Positions 24,653 to 32,585 of a DNA stretch of 32,697 bases are shown here, piece after piece (the stretch's first letter is position 1; each line of letters starts with the position of its first letter). Under the pieces are notes generated by a model. That model had not been told where the DNA came from. It was given only the letters and a program-made list of their open reading frames with translations, and searched no databases. Origin of the DNA: an uncultured Burkholderiales bacterium (GTDB taxonomy: Bacteria > Pseudomonadota > Gammaproteobacteria > Burkholderiales > Burkholderiaceae_C); the NCBI GenBank assembly GCA_903905475.1, contig CAIVGK010000026.1:1-32697 (forward strand). The letters run 5' to 3'. Both the position numbers and the translations under genes were made by a program.

Positions 24653-25584
24653 GCGATGAGCTGAAGTCCCTGATCGGCGCCGAGCTGTGCCGTGAGGTGC
24701 CGCTTGCCGTGACATCGCTCGCCAAGCAGCTCGCCGATCGTGCGGGGGGTGAGGCTGTTGCGGTGTTGTTCTACGGCTCGAACCTGCGCGATGCCCGACT
24801 GGACGGCGTGCTGGATTTCTACGTTTTGCTCGATCGTGTCGGCGCCTGGCCCGGGTCTCGCTTGGCAGCGCTCGCCAATTTGGTGCTGCCACCCAACGTC
24901 GGGTACCTTGAAGGGCAGGTTGACGAAACGACGTTGCGCGCGAAATTCGCGCTGATCAGCCTTCCGCAGTTCAGCCGCGGGGTGTCGTTCGGATCACTCG
25001 ACACCACGCTGTGGGCGCGTTTTTCACAGCCTTGCTGCATGGTCTGGGCGCGCAGCGACGCGGACCGACAAGCCGTCACCGATGCGGTCTGTCAGGCCGT
25101 CATCACCGCAGCGCGTTGGGCCGCACAACTCGGCCCCGACAGCGGCGATGCCTTGTCCTTTTGGCGCGCGCTGTTTGCCAGAACCTACGGCGCGGAGCTT
25201 CGCGTCGAGAAAGGCTCGCGCCCCAATGACATCGTGGCGCGCGATGCCGAGCGGTACTCGGGCTTGCTTGAACATGCCTGGCACGCTGCAGGGATCGCCT
25301 TTGATCGCACTGTCGACGGTTGTCTGGTGCCGGCGCTTCACCCTTCATCACGTCACAGCGCCACACGTCGCTGGCGATTGCGGCAGCGGCTGGGCAAGCT
25401 TCTGAATGGGCTTCGCTTGATCAAGGCCGCCTTTACCTTTGACCGCGCGATGGACTACGTGGTCTGGAAAGTGGAGCGACATTCAGGCGTTCGCCCCGAC
25501 ATCACGGACTGGCAACGGCGCCATCCGCTTCTGGCTGCGCCCGGCTTGTACCTTCGCCTGCGCAAGCTGAATCTTTTGCGATGA
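24649..25584 (+). CDS. Nucleotidyltransferase-like protein coupled to the CDP-alcohol phosphotransferase
   Basis: This 311-residue protein of uncertain family begins with GTG overlapping the previous stop (GTGA). Near residue 40 it shows VLFYGSNLRDARLDGVLDFYVLLD, that is a GS followed by spaced Asp residues and a hydrophobic strand, the pattern of minimal nucleotidyltransferase folds. The arrangement brings to mind Tam41-type CDP-diacylglycerol synthases, whose core also has a GS...D motif, but I cannot confirm homology. The remainder is basic and rich in Trp and Arg, with no membrane segments. Strict coupling to a CDP-alcohol phosphotransferase suggests that it makes a CDP-linked lipid or headgroup for that enzyme. 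Treat the function as a hypothesis. Confidence 0.55.
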   Translation: MSDELKSLIGAELCREVPLAVTSLAKQLADRAGGEAVAVLFYGSNLRDARLDGVLDFYVLLDRVGAWPGSRLAALANLVLPPNVGYLEGQVDETTLRAKFALISLPQFSRGVSFGSLDTTLWARFSQPCCMVWARSDADRQAVTDAVCQAVITAARWAAQLGPDSGDALSFWRALFARTYGAELRVEKGSRPNDIVARDAERYSGLLEHAWHAAGIAFDRTVDGCLVPALHPSSRHSATRRWRLRQRLGKLLNGLRLIKAAFTFDRAMDYVVWKVERHSGVRPDITDWQRRHPLLAAPGLYLRLRKLNLLR

Positions 25585-25840
25585 GGTTGTGTCGGCAGCC
25601 CCAGGCTCCAAGCGAAGATTTGGAACCGTTCAACAAGGCGCGGCTGTCACGATGAAGGCCCGATGGGGCCGAGAGCCGGGACATTGCCATCAATCGCCGA
25701 CTCGTACACTCGGTTGGCTCAAGGCAGCGGCAGGTTGTTGAGTTGTGGGTCACGAGGTTGGGAGCCCGCAGTCGACCTTTACCTTGAAGATCCTTGTCAG
25801 GGCCTCTCATCGCCAGTCCGAAACTCTTCAGTTGGAAACC

Positions 25841-27091
25841 ATGCCGCCAGATATTCAATCGATTGAGTCAGTGAGCCCCACGCAGTTTTTGAACAACCCA
25901 CGGACGAATCAGGACAAGCTCCACCTGGCGCTGTTCATCTCAGGCCTCGCGGTGGGGGGCGTGGAGCGCACGATGCTGTCGCTGGCCCATGAATTGGCCC
26001 TGCGCGGCCATCGCGTTGACCTCTTGGTCACCAAGGGGCAAGGGTTCTTCAGGGACTCCGTGTCACCGCTGGTTCGCTTGATTGATCTCGAGCCATGGTG
26101 GATGCGCCTTCCGTTTATGGGGCCGTCGAAGCGCACGCGAAGCCTGACCAGTGCTCCAGCCGTCGCCCGATATTTGCGAGGTAACCGTCCCGATGTCCTG
26201 CTGGCGGCCTCGCACTACGTCAACCTGGCTGCGATTTGGGGCCGTCGGCTTGCGGGTACTGGCACCCCGTTGGTGATCCGGCAGTGCACGCATCTCTCCA
26301 CTGCGATCCTCAACACGAAATTCCTGACCGGTCGCCGGCCGTTTCTGGGTTGGATGGTGCGCCGGTTTTTTCCGCAAGCCGATGCCATCGTGGCGGTTTC
26401 AAATGGAGTGGCAGACGACCTGGCCGTCGTGGCAGCGCTGCCGCGTCAGGCCATCCGCACGATTTACAACCCGGTCGTTACGCCTGACCTGCCGGCGCGG
26501 GCCCTCGCGCCGCTCGACCACCCATGGTTCGCGCCTGGAGCACCGCCGGTGATCTTGGGGGTCGGCAGACTGGCCGCCCAAAAGGATTTTTCCACCTTGA
26601 TTCGGGCCTTTGCCAGAGTCCATGCTTGTCGGCCAGTCCGGTTGATGATCCTTGGGGAGGGGAAAAATCGAAGAGAACTGGAGGAGCTGGCAGATTCACT
26701 CGGGGTGCGCCAGGACCTTTCGTTGCCTGGATTTGAGGAAAACCCGTTCGCCTACATGGCGCGCTCGGCGGTTTTCGCGCTTTCGTCTCTTTATGAGGGG
26801 CTACCGGGTGTCCTGGTACAGGCGATGGCCTGTGGTTGTCCGGTCGTCAGCACCGATTGCCCCAGCGGACCCATGGAAATTTTGCAAAACGGCACCCATG
26901 GTCTTCTGGTCCCGGTGGGTGACGATGAAGTGATGGCGAAAGCGATTCAAACTCAGTTGGATGCCCCGCGTCATCAGGAGCGATTACGAGAACGCGCAGC
27001 CGAGTTTTCTGCAGACCGCGCCGTGGATGAGCACCTTGAAGTGCTGTTCGATGTTTACAGGAGCAGCCTACTTAATTTAAGGAAAGGCTGA
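25841..27091 (+). CDS. GT4-family glycosyltransferase
   Basis: This 416-residue GT-B glycosyltransferase has an N-terminal Rossmann domain with LFISGLAVGGVERTMLSLA (about 30). A C-terminal donor domain contains ILGVGRLAAQKDFSTLIRAF (about 235), FALSSLYEGLPGVLVQAMAC (about 310) and CPSGPMEILQNGTHGLLVPV. The second Glu of the E-x7-E motif is Gln, a change found in many members. ATG 25841 follows a GGAA ribosome-binding site. It lies 256 bp after the nucleotidyltransferase-like gene, so it may have its own promoter. Its acceptor could be a lipid core, O-antigen or a glycosylated sphingolipid; the sequence cannot decide. Composition is slightly less GC-rich than the ceramide genes. Confidence 0.88.
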   Translation: MPPDIQSIESVSPTQFLNNPRTNQDKLHLALFISGLAVGGVERTMLSLAHELALRGHRVDLLVTKGQGFFRDSVSPLVRLIDLEPWWMRLPFMGPSKRTRSLTSAPAVARYLRGNRPDVLLAASHYVNLAAIWGRRLAGTGTPLVIRQCTHLSTAILNTKFLTGRRPFLGWMVRRFFPQADAIVAVSNGVADDLAVVAALPRQAIRTIYNPVVTPDLPARALAPLDHPWFAPGAPPVILGVGRLAAQKDFSTLIRAFARVHACRPVRLMILGEGKNRRELEELADSLGVRQDLSLPGFEENPFAYMARSAVFALSSLYEGLPGVLVQAMACGCPVVSTDCPSGPMEILQNGTHGLLVPVGDDEVMAKAIQTQLDAPRHQERLRERAAEFSADRAVDEHLEVLFDVYRSSLLNLRKG

Positions 27092-27295
27092 TCAGCCGGC
27101 CCTGAAAAACCTCTGCAAGCCGCATTACGAATCACTTTGCGGTATGAGTATTGAAGTCGAGAGTCACTGGGAACAATGTTCCAGAATTCCGATTTATCGT
27201 GGATTCGATTCTGCACCTGTAGGCCGAGAATTCATTCGGGCTTCTGGTCTTTTCGGCGCCGACCCCTTGAGTAAATTTAAATAATAAATAAATAT
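27092..27295. other. AT-rich intergenic region with a dyad
   Basis: This gap leads into a foreign-looking gene and becomes very AT-rich in its last 35 bases. An inverted repeat at 27167-27184 (CTGG-G-AACA-A-TGTTCCAG, one bulge) is the only structure seen; it could be a weak terminator or operator. No ribosome-binding site precedes the next ATG. Confidence 0.35.
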
Positions 27296-28078
27296 ATGAT
27301 ATCAACTAAAAAAAAATCTTTAAACGTTTTTAGGTTGATATTTCGGAAGATTAAAAGAGTCTACAGGATGGGGGCGGTTAATTATTTTAGATACGTTTCT
27401 TCGAAAAACGGATCTTTGGTCACCCTAAGACTAAATAAAATAGATATCTCTGTAAGAAAAGGAACCCCCGACCTTCATATCGCCATCAGCTGCCTGATCA
27501 AGGAGGAATTCAAGCCCCTGGTAAAGCATTTAGACAAGAATTTTTCTGGGTTAATTATTGATGCGGGCGGTTATATCGGGGCGGCCGCACTGGCTTTGCA
27601 CAGGCTCTACCCTTTTGCACAGGTGATCACGATCGAGCCATCTAGGGAAAATATAGAAATCCTTAGATTGAATGTGGCCGGCCACGAGAACATTAAGGTC
27701 GTTTATGGTGCACTCGTCGGAGGAGATGTAAAGTTTGTTAGCCTAAAAAATCGCGGCACTGGCGAATGTGGATTTACAGCTGTAGAAAATCCACTCGACT
27801 GCAGTGGCGCGGAATTTCTGCACACAACCCCCGCATTCAATTTAAGTAGCCTGGGTATAGATCTCTCCGAAATTGGGATTTTAAAATTGGATATTGAAGG
27901 CAGTGAATATGATTTATTCAAAAATGACGCAGTCAGCCTGAAGGGGATTCCAGTTATTGCAGTGGAACTTCACGATAGAATTACCGAGGGCTGCACGGAA
28001 GCCTTCATGGAATTCTCTGAGGGAAGAGTTATCTATAAAGATCGCGGTGAAAAATATATTTCTGTAAAGAAGGCGTAA
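27296..28078 (+). CDS. FkbM-family SAM-dependent methyltransferase, AT-rich
   Basis: This 260-residue methyltransferase has the FkbM-type SAM-binding motif GLIIDAGGYIGAAALALHRL (about 85), the acidic strand end VITIEPSRENIEILRLN (about 112) and ILKLDIEGSEYDLF (about 200), where DIEG-E is characteristic of FkbM. Such enzymes O-methylate sugars or polyketides. Codon use and base composition are much more AT-rich than everything else in the window, and an A9 run lies in codons 4-6. With transposase debris immediately downstream, recent horizontal acquisition is likely. The ATG lacks a clear Shine-Dalgarno. It may modify the glycan made by the GT4 next door, but the foreign composition means the pair need not work together. 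Confidence 0.85.
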   Translation: MISTKKKSLNVFRLIFRKIKRVYRMGAVNYFRYVSSKNGSLVTLRLNKIDISVRKGTPDLHIAISCLIKEEFKPLVKHLDKNFSGLIIDAGGYIGAAALALHRLYPFAQVITIEPSRENIEILRLNVAGHENIKVVYGALVGGDVKFVSLKNRGTGECGFTAVENPLDCSGAEFLHTTPAFNLSSLGIDLSEIGILKLDIEGSEYDLFKNDAVSLKGIPVIAVELHDRITEGCTEAFMEFSEGRVIYKDRGEKYISVKKA

Positions 28079-28156
28079 CGGATTTTTAAGTCGGCGGATT
28101 CAAGTCTGAAGTGCAACACCTGACCCACCGGTGTCCTGCAGCAAGTTTGTGGTCGG

Positions 28157-28622
28157 TTCCAGTGGCGCGCCTCTCCCTTGGCGATGCACCCCACCTCGGG
28201 GGTGTGCAGGGCATAGCGCTTGTCCTGGCTGTTACGCCGATGGGTTCGGATGCGCTCGGCGCGTTCCAGCCACATCGCCAACTCGGCCAGCACCCTGGGG
28301 TTGCCGGGCTCGTTGGCCTGGCGCTACCGGCAGCCATTGCCCGGTGGCTGGCGTCGAGCTTGCCTCGCACTTCGCGCATCACCACCCCAGGGATAGCGCG
28401 CTGGCGCCGGATGGTCCCGGCCAGCCGCTTGAACTGCTTGGAGTGTGCGCAGCCACCCGCCTTGCGGCGCAGAGTTTTGCCTTTCTAGGCCGAGGTCTGC
28501 TTCAAACTGGAGCCCGCGCACTTGGCGGCGCTCACCACCTTGTGCCGTGCGGTCTCCAGCAGCCGAGGATGGCCTTGGATTGCACGGTGGAGTCGACGAC
28601 CACGCGCTCCAACTCGGCGGGC
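28157..28622 (-). pseudogene. IS5-type transposase remnant
   Basis: Read on the minus strand, three stretches resemble IS5-family transposase: ELERVVVDSTVQSKAI then RLLETARHKVVSAAK; KTLRRKAGGCAHSKQFKRLAG then VVMREVRGKLDA; and DKRYALHTPEVGCIAKGEARH. They lie in different frames, are joined by small deletions, and are interrupted by an in-frame TAG near 28487. Both ends of the gene are missing, including most of the DDE catalytic core. It fills the gap between the FkbM gene and the dioxygenase gene and is dead. It begins right at the end of the dioxygenase gene, so insertion may have trimmed that gene's C-terminus. Confidence 0.75.
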
Positions 28623-28623
28623 A

Positions 28624-29418
28624 TCAGATTTTCGGATTTGGATGCAGCCCAAAGAAACTACGCAGACGGTCAAGGCGTCTCAGCAGCCAAGTTTTTGCAG
28701 TGTCTTGAACGTAATAGGTGAGCATGATGGATCGCCTCACACCGTCGGCCTCGGACGTTCTCTCGGCGCTGTGCCAGCTTTCGTGCGCCTGCACGGGGAA
28801 GGCGTAGCCGCTGGCTGGCATGAACGGCATCTGCCGTGTGCGCAGCGCGGCTTCACCCGAATCGCCCTCGTGAAAGATCGTACCGATGTTCATTTGCGAG
28901 TCATCGTCGGGCAGATAGAACTGCACGGTGATGGCTTTTTTCAGCACATCGGTGTGGATGCCGATGCGGTAGCCTGGTAGATCTCGCACGATGATCGGCA
29001 CCGGATAAAAACCGAGTCGATCAATCGAGCAGCCGAACCGTGCTTCCAGCGCACGGCGAAACTTCCGCTTGAACGCGTCTTGCAGATCTTGCGACACCAG
29101 CAGTCGTGCCAGTGGCAGCCAGCGTGCGCGCACGGCGGCGGGTAGCAGCCAGATCTGTTCAGGGTAGAGATAGCGTCGCATCCGCGTGCTGCTGCCGTCC
29201 GCGCGCAGGGCATCCCGGTGGCGCAACTCATGGAAGTGCTCATCGGCCGGGATGCTCGCCAGCAGCTGCCGGTAGTACTCCGGTGGAAACAGACCGCTCA
29301 GGCACACGTGGTCGAAGGGCTGAGTCTGGAGTGCCGCCTGATCGATCCGGGCCGTGAACCCGCGGCTGTCCAGCTCAATCGGTGTGGCGGGTGGGGTGCC
29401 AACGGCCTGCTCAGGCAT
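28624..29418 (-). CDS. 2-oxoglutarate/Fe(II)-dependent dioxygenase-like protein
   Basis: This 264-residue protein of the 2OG-Fe(II) oxygenase fold has candidate iron ligands in GYRIGIHTDVLKKAITVQ (HxD, about 146) and the distal His in VQAHESWHSAERT (about 213). The 2-oxoglutarate Arg is in RRSIMLTYYVQ (about 230). ATG 29418 is preferred because a GGAG lies 9 bp upstream; an ATG five codons earlier (29433) has no ribosome-binding site. Family members hydroxylate proteins, amino acids or lipids. It follows the CerR-like gene by 165 bp on the same strand, so hydroxylation of the sphingolipid is conceivable. A G11 tract lies in its leader. The C-terminal end abuts the transposase remnant. Confidence 0.75.
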   Translation of the reverse strand: MPEQAVGTPPATPIELDSRGFTARIDQAALQTQPFDHVCLSGLFPPEYYRQLLASIPADEHFHELRHRDALRADGSSTRMRRYLYPEQIWLLPAAVRARWLPLARLLVSQDLQDAFKRKFRRALEARFGCSIDRLGFYPVPIIVRDLPGYRIGIHTDVLKKAITVQFYLPDDDSQMNIGTIFHEGDSGEAALRTRQMPFMPASGYAFPVQAHESWHSAERTSEADGVRRSIMLTYYVQDTAKTWLLRRLDRLRSFFGLHPNPKI

Positions 29419-29442
29419 ATTGAATGTCTCCATGGATCTTGC

Positions 29443-29453
29443 GGGGGGGGGGG
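29443..29453. repeat. G11/C11 homopolymer in the dioxygenase leader
   Basis: Eleven consecutive G on the plus strand (C on the coding strand of the dioxygenase gene) lie 25-35 bp before its preferred ATG. Tracts of this length are prone to slipped-strand length change and can vary promoter or leader function. No gene is read through it in the preferred annotation. Confidence 0.7.
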
Positions 29454-29582
29454 CAGCGGCTGCGCTTCGGTGCAGGTCAACGCCGGGGGCGTATCTTAAG
29501 GATTGTCGAACCCGACGACGGCGCAGATGCTGGGCATTGCCTTGCGCATGGGACGTCCCTCAGGGTCAGGCCTTTCATGCGC

Positions 29583-30554
29583 TCAGCGTGGCAGCCATCC
29601 GGCGGTGCGGTACCACGTGACCGCATCCGCAAAGCCTGCCTCCAGATCAAATTCGGGAGCCCACCCCGTGGGCCACACCAGTTCGGTCATCGGCACCGAC
29701 CAGTCCAGATGGCGCAGTTCACGCAATTTTTGGGAGCTGAGCATGCTCGCCGAGCCCATCAGGCGAGCGGCATCGCCGAGCAGCGCAACACAGCTCAGCA
29801 GGCCCTGCGGTGCCTGCATGAAACGTGGCGCCGGGTTGCCGACGGCGCGTGCCGCAGCGCCGAGCAGTTCGTCCCACCGGTAGCCCTCGGGATGAGCGTC
29901 AGCAGCCGACACGATCCCGCCGCTCGGACGCGCCGCCGCCAGCGCGACGATCAGACGCACCAGATCGTTCACATGGATCATCGCAATGCGCGCGTTCGAC
30001 CCGCCCAGCAGCGGCACGCGTCGCATGCGCGCCAACTGAAAGAAAAGCAGGGTTTCGCGATCGCCGGGCCCGTAGACCGCTGGAGGACGCAGCACTGTCG
30101 CGCGAGATCCCAACTCGTCGAGCACCGCGATCTCGCCGGCGCGCTTGCTGCCCGCATAGTCGGAAAGCAGCGGTTCGCGAGCCGCCAGGCTGGACACCGA
30201 GATGAAATGCGCGTCTGGAGCACACTGCCGGGCGGCCTGCGCCAGCGCCGCCGCCGCATCCCGGTTGACGCTGAAGAAGTCAGCCTGCCGTGCCGCCTTG
30301 ATGAGCCCGCCCATGTGAATCACGGCATCGGCGCCTTCGACCAGGCGCGACAGCGCGGCACCGTCGCCGAGCGAACCGGCCACGACCTCGGGCCTGAGGT
30401 TTCGCCACTGCGGCACATCGGGTTCGCGGCGCAGCAGCAAGCGGGTGCGCCAACCGGCTCGAGCCAACGCCACCACTAGATGGCGTCCGATGAAGCCTGA
30501 GGCGCCGGTCACTGCGACCAGCGGCGCTTTGTCTGAGCCCGTTTTCAAGTTCAT
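29583..30554 (-). CDS. cerR: NAD(P)-dependent SDR/epimerase-like reductase, CerR candidate
   Basis: This 323-residue extended SDR has the Rossmann loop VAVTGASGFIGRHLVVAL (GxxGxxG, residues 12-29), VIHMGGLIKA, VSSLAAREPLLSDYAGSKRAGE (catalytic Tyr and Lys in YAGSK), and VLRPPAVYGPGDRETL. The Caulobacter ceramide reductase CerR belongs to the same epimerase-type SDR family and reduces the keto group of 3-oxoceramide. With spt and the ceramide synthase in the same window, this is the best candidate for that step. ATG 30554 overlaps the ELM1-family stop as ATGA. A nucleotide-sugar epimerase for LPS is the main alternative and is not excluded, because the operon also has LPS-type genes. Confidence 0.68.
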   Translation of the reverse strand: MNLKTGSDKAPLVAVTGASGFIGRHLVVALARAGWRTRLLLRREPDVPQWRNLRPEVVAGSLGDGAALSRLVEGADAVIHMGGLIKAARQADFFSVNRDAAAALAQAARQCAPDAHFISVSSLAAREPLLSDYAGSKRAGEIAVLDELGSRATVLRPPAVYGPGDRETLLFFQLARMRRVPLLGGSNARIAMIHVNDLVRLIVALAAARPSGGIVSAADAHPEGYRWDELLGAAARAVGNPAPRFMQAPQGLLSCVALLGDAARLMGSASMLSSQKLRELRHLDWSVPMTELVWPTGWAPEFDLEAGFADAVTWYRTAGWLPR

Positions 30555-31624
30555 ACCGCGAAACGGTCGCTGCCAAGCAGGCCGTGAACACGTGCCATCG
30601 TCGCCTGTCGTTCACGCGCAGCCAACTCCATTGGGTGGCCGGATGAGTTCAAGACGCCCGCCTGTTCCAGTGCCCGATGCAAGAGCCCAAGATCACGCAC
30701 CGAGGACAGCAGCCCCAGATCGACCGCCGCCTCGAAACTGCGCGCAATCAGCGATGCCGGGGCCCGCTCGGCAGCGCGTCGCCAGGCCGACGCCACACGC
30801 CAACGCCAATCGGGTCGCATTGGCAGCTCGAAAGGTGTCACCGGCCGGCCGGTGAGCACGGCTTCAGTCAGCATCGACGCGCTGTCGGCCGTGACGATGA
30901 AGCCATCGGCCTGGCTCAGCAGCGGGCGGTAGAGTTTTTCGCCGTCGCGCCAGCGCGAAACACAGGCGCTCACCTCGAGCGACTTTTCGATGATCGCCAT
31001 CGCCGCTGGCGGGGTGCGCGGGCTGTCGAGCACCCAGGCGCTGCCACCGACGTCGCGCACCCGGGCATTCACCGTGCTCGCCAGCGAGGCCGCTGCGGCG
31101 TCGCTGAGCACATGGGGCCGGCTGTTGCCACCGACCAGCACCACCGTCCAGGGGCGCGGCAATGCGGTGGCGCGGTCCGGCCACGACAGCGGCGCGGGTT
31201 CGGCAGCCACCGGCGGCAAGAACGGCATCAGGTTGACCACCACGTTGGGCCGCTCGGGCAAGGCGTATTGCGGCGTGCTGACGATCAGATCGAACCACGA
31301 CAGCGGCGCCCACGGGCGGTTGACGTGGACCAGCCGCGTGCCCCCGCGCGACTGACGCCGGATCCAACGTGCGGCCGGCACGCTCTTGCGGCCGGCAGCC
31401 AGCACCAGCTGAGGCCAAGGCGCCTCGAGAGGTTCATCGCTGCGCCAGCTCAGGTGTCTGGCGCCCAGCAGCACCGGTGCCAGCGTGGCAGCGGCATTGA
31501 ACTGCAGCTGAACCGTGCGAAACGGCAGATTCAGCGCCTGGGCGATGGCGAGCAGCTGCTGGTTGTCGCCATGCTTGGCACCCAGCAACACCCAGATCGG
31601 CGCGGCGGTCAGATCGGATGACAT
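30551..31624 (-). CDS. ELM1 (mitochondrial fission) family protein, glycosyltransferase-like fold
   Basis: This 357-residue protein of the bacterial ELM1/DUF1022 family begins APIWVLLGAKHGDNQQLLAI. It has VVLVGGNSRPHVLSD (about 195) and VTADSASMLTEAVLTGRPVTPFELP (about 265), segments that resemble the donor domain of GT-B glycosyltransferases. No enzyme activity is established for the family that I can name. In proteobacteria it often neighbours envelope-lipid genes. ATG 31624 is chosen; an upstream start at 31699 would overlap the acyltransferase gene. It lies 46 bp after the acyltransferase and is coupled to the CerR-like gene, so it probably acts on the same lipid. Confidence 0.72.
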   Translation of the reverse strand: MSSDLTAAPIWVLLGAKHGDNQQLLAIAQALNLPFRTVQLQFNAAATLAPVLLGARHLSWRSDEPLEAPWPQLVLAAGRKSVPAARWIRRQSRGGTRLVHVNRPWAPLSWFDLIVSTPQYALPERPNVVVNLMPFLPPVAAEPAPLSWPDRATALPRPWTVVLVGGNSRPHVLSDAAAASLASTVNARVRDVGGSAWVLDSPRTPPAAMAIIEKSLEVSACVSRWRDGEKLYRPLLSQADGFIVTADSASMLTEAVLTGRPVTPFELPMRPDWRWRVASAWRRAAERAPASLIARSFEAAVDLGLLSSVRDLGLLHRALEQAGVLNSSGHPMELAARERQATMARVHGLLGSDRFAV

Positions 31625-31670
31625 GGGCTGCGGGTGTGGGCTGGGCGGGTGTGTCGAGCACCAGCGGCCA

Positions 31671-32585
31671 TCAGGATGACCCCGGTGCCGCCAGCGCAAA
31701 CTTGCGCCAGCGCCGGTGGTGCCAGCTCCAGAATTGCGGCGACTGCAGGATCTGCCGCCCCGTCAGATCGACCAGCAAGGCGACGTCCGACTCCAGCGAT
31801 CCACCGCTCAGCCGCACGGCGGGCTGGATCTCGAACCGCCAATGGGGCGACGAGCCGGTCATGACCAGCGGCAGCACCGGCGCTCGCGAGGAGCGGGCGA
31901 GTTGCGCGGGGCCGGCGGGCATGGGCACGTCCTTGCCCATGAAGCGTTGAACCAGACCGTCCTTGGCGCGCTTCACGCCCTGATCGAGCATCACCTGAAC
32001 GACACGGCCCTGCTTCAATGCCGAGAGCATCTGGCCGTAGGCCTGGATGCCGGCATTCGCCAGGATGCCCTGGACGCCGTACTGCTCTAGCCCGCTTTGA
32101 AAAAATTCGTCCGACATCATCCGGGCATCGCGGTAGACCACGCTCACCGGCCAGCCGGCCGCGGTCAGCCGCACGGTGGCCAGCGCCACGTTGCCCATGT
32201 GGGTGGCCAGCAGGATCGCGCCGCGCCCTTCGGTCATCGCTGCGCGCAGGTTCTCGAGGCCGTCGATCTCGCAGCGGGCCACGAGTTCGGCTTCGCTTTG
32301 GCGGCGGTCCAGCAGCGACATGATCTCCAGCACCGCGCCGTTGTTCACCCGGTACGACTCGCGCAGCAGCGCCGGCACCGACGGGTCATCCTGGGCGCGG
32401 CCCAGCGCGACCGCCACATCGGCTTGCAGGCGACGCCGCGTGCGGCCGTCAAAGAAGAACTGCAACTCGCCCAGCCAGCTGCCAAAGGTGTAAGCCCGCG
32501 AGAACCCCAGCATGCGCAAGAAGGTGCGCACGACGAGGAACGTCAGGCGACGCCGCCCCCGCTTGATCGATGCCGGAAATCCCAT
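31671..32585 (-). CDS. LpxL/HtrB-like lysophospholipid acyltransferase family protein with altered active site
   Basis: This 304-residue LPLAT-superfamily protein resembles lipid A late acyltransferases. GAILLATHMGNVALATVRL (about 133) is the active-site block, and VMLDQGVKRAKDG (about 195) and AQLARSSRAPVLPLVM (about 227) are the usual downstream segments. The HtrB-type catalytic pair is H-x4-E/D, as in HxGNWE. Here the position reads HMGNVA, with Ala in place of the acidic residue. Either the charge relay is supplied elsewhere or the protein has another role. ATG 32585 directly abuts the stop of the ABC gene. Its neighbours suggest action on an envelope lipid. Hydrophobic N-terminal anchoring is weak. 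Confidence 0.78.
   Translation of the reverse strand: MGFPASIKRGRRRLTFLVVRTFLRMLGFSRAYTFGSWLGELQFFFDGRTRRRLQADVAVALGRAQDDPSVPALLRESYRVNNGAVLEIMSLLDRRQSEAELVARCEIDGLENLRAAMTEGRGAILLATHMGNVALATVRLTAAGWPVSVVYRDARMMSDEFFQSGLEQYGVQGILANAGIQAYGQMLSALKQGRVVQVMLDQGVKRAKDGLVQRFMGKDVPMPAGPAQLARSSRAPVLPLVMTGSSPHWRFEIQPAVRLSGGSLESDVALLVDLTGRQILQSPQFWSWHHRRWRKFALAAPGSS

Noticed and set aside
23459-24892. A 477-codon minus-strand open frame opposite the second CDP-alcohol phosphotransferase
   Set aside because: Low-complexity His/Arg/Gln-rich translation typical of GC-rich antisense; the plus-strand gene has the intact signature.
27306-27320. A9 run in the FkbM gene as a phase-variation switch
   Set aside because: The gene is AT-rich overall, so a 9-base A run is not surprising, and no alternate frame product is evident.
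29550-29570. Small palindromes GGGACGTCCC and CCCTCAGGG after the CerR-like gene as a terminator
   Set aside because: Stems of only four to five pairs without a U-run; too weak to claim.
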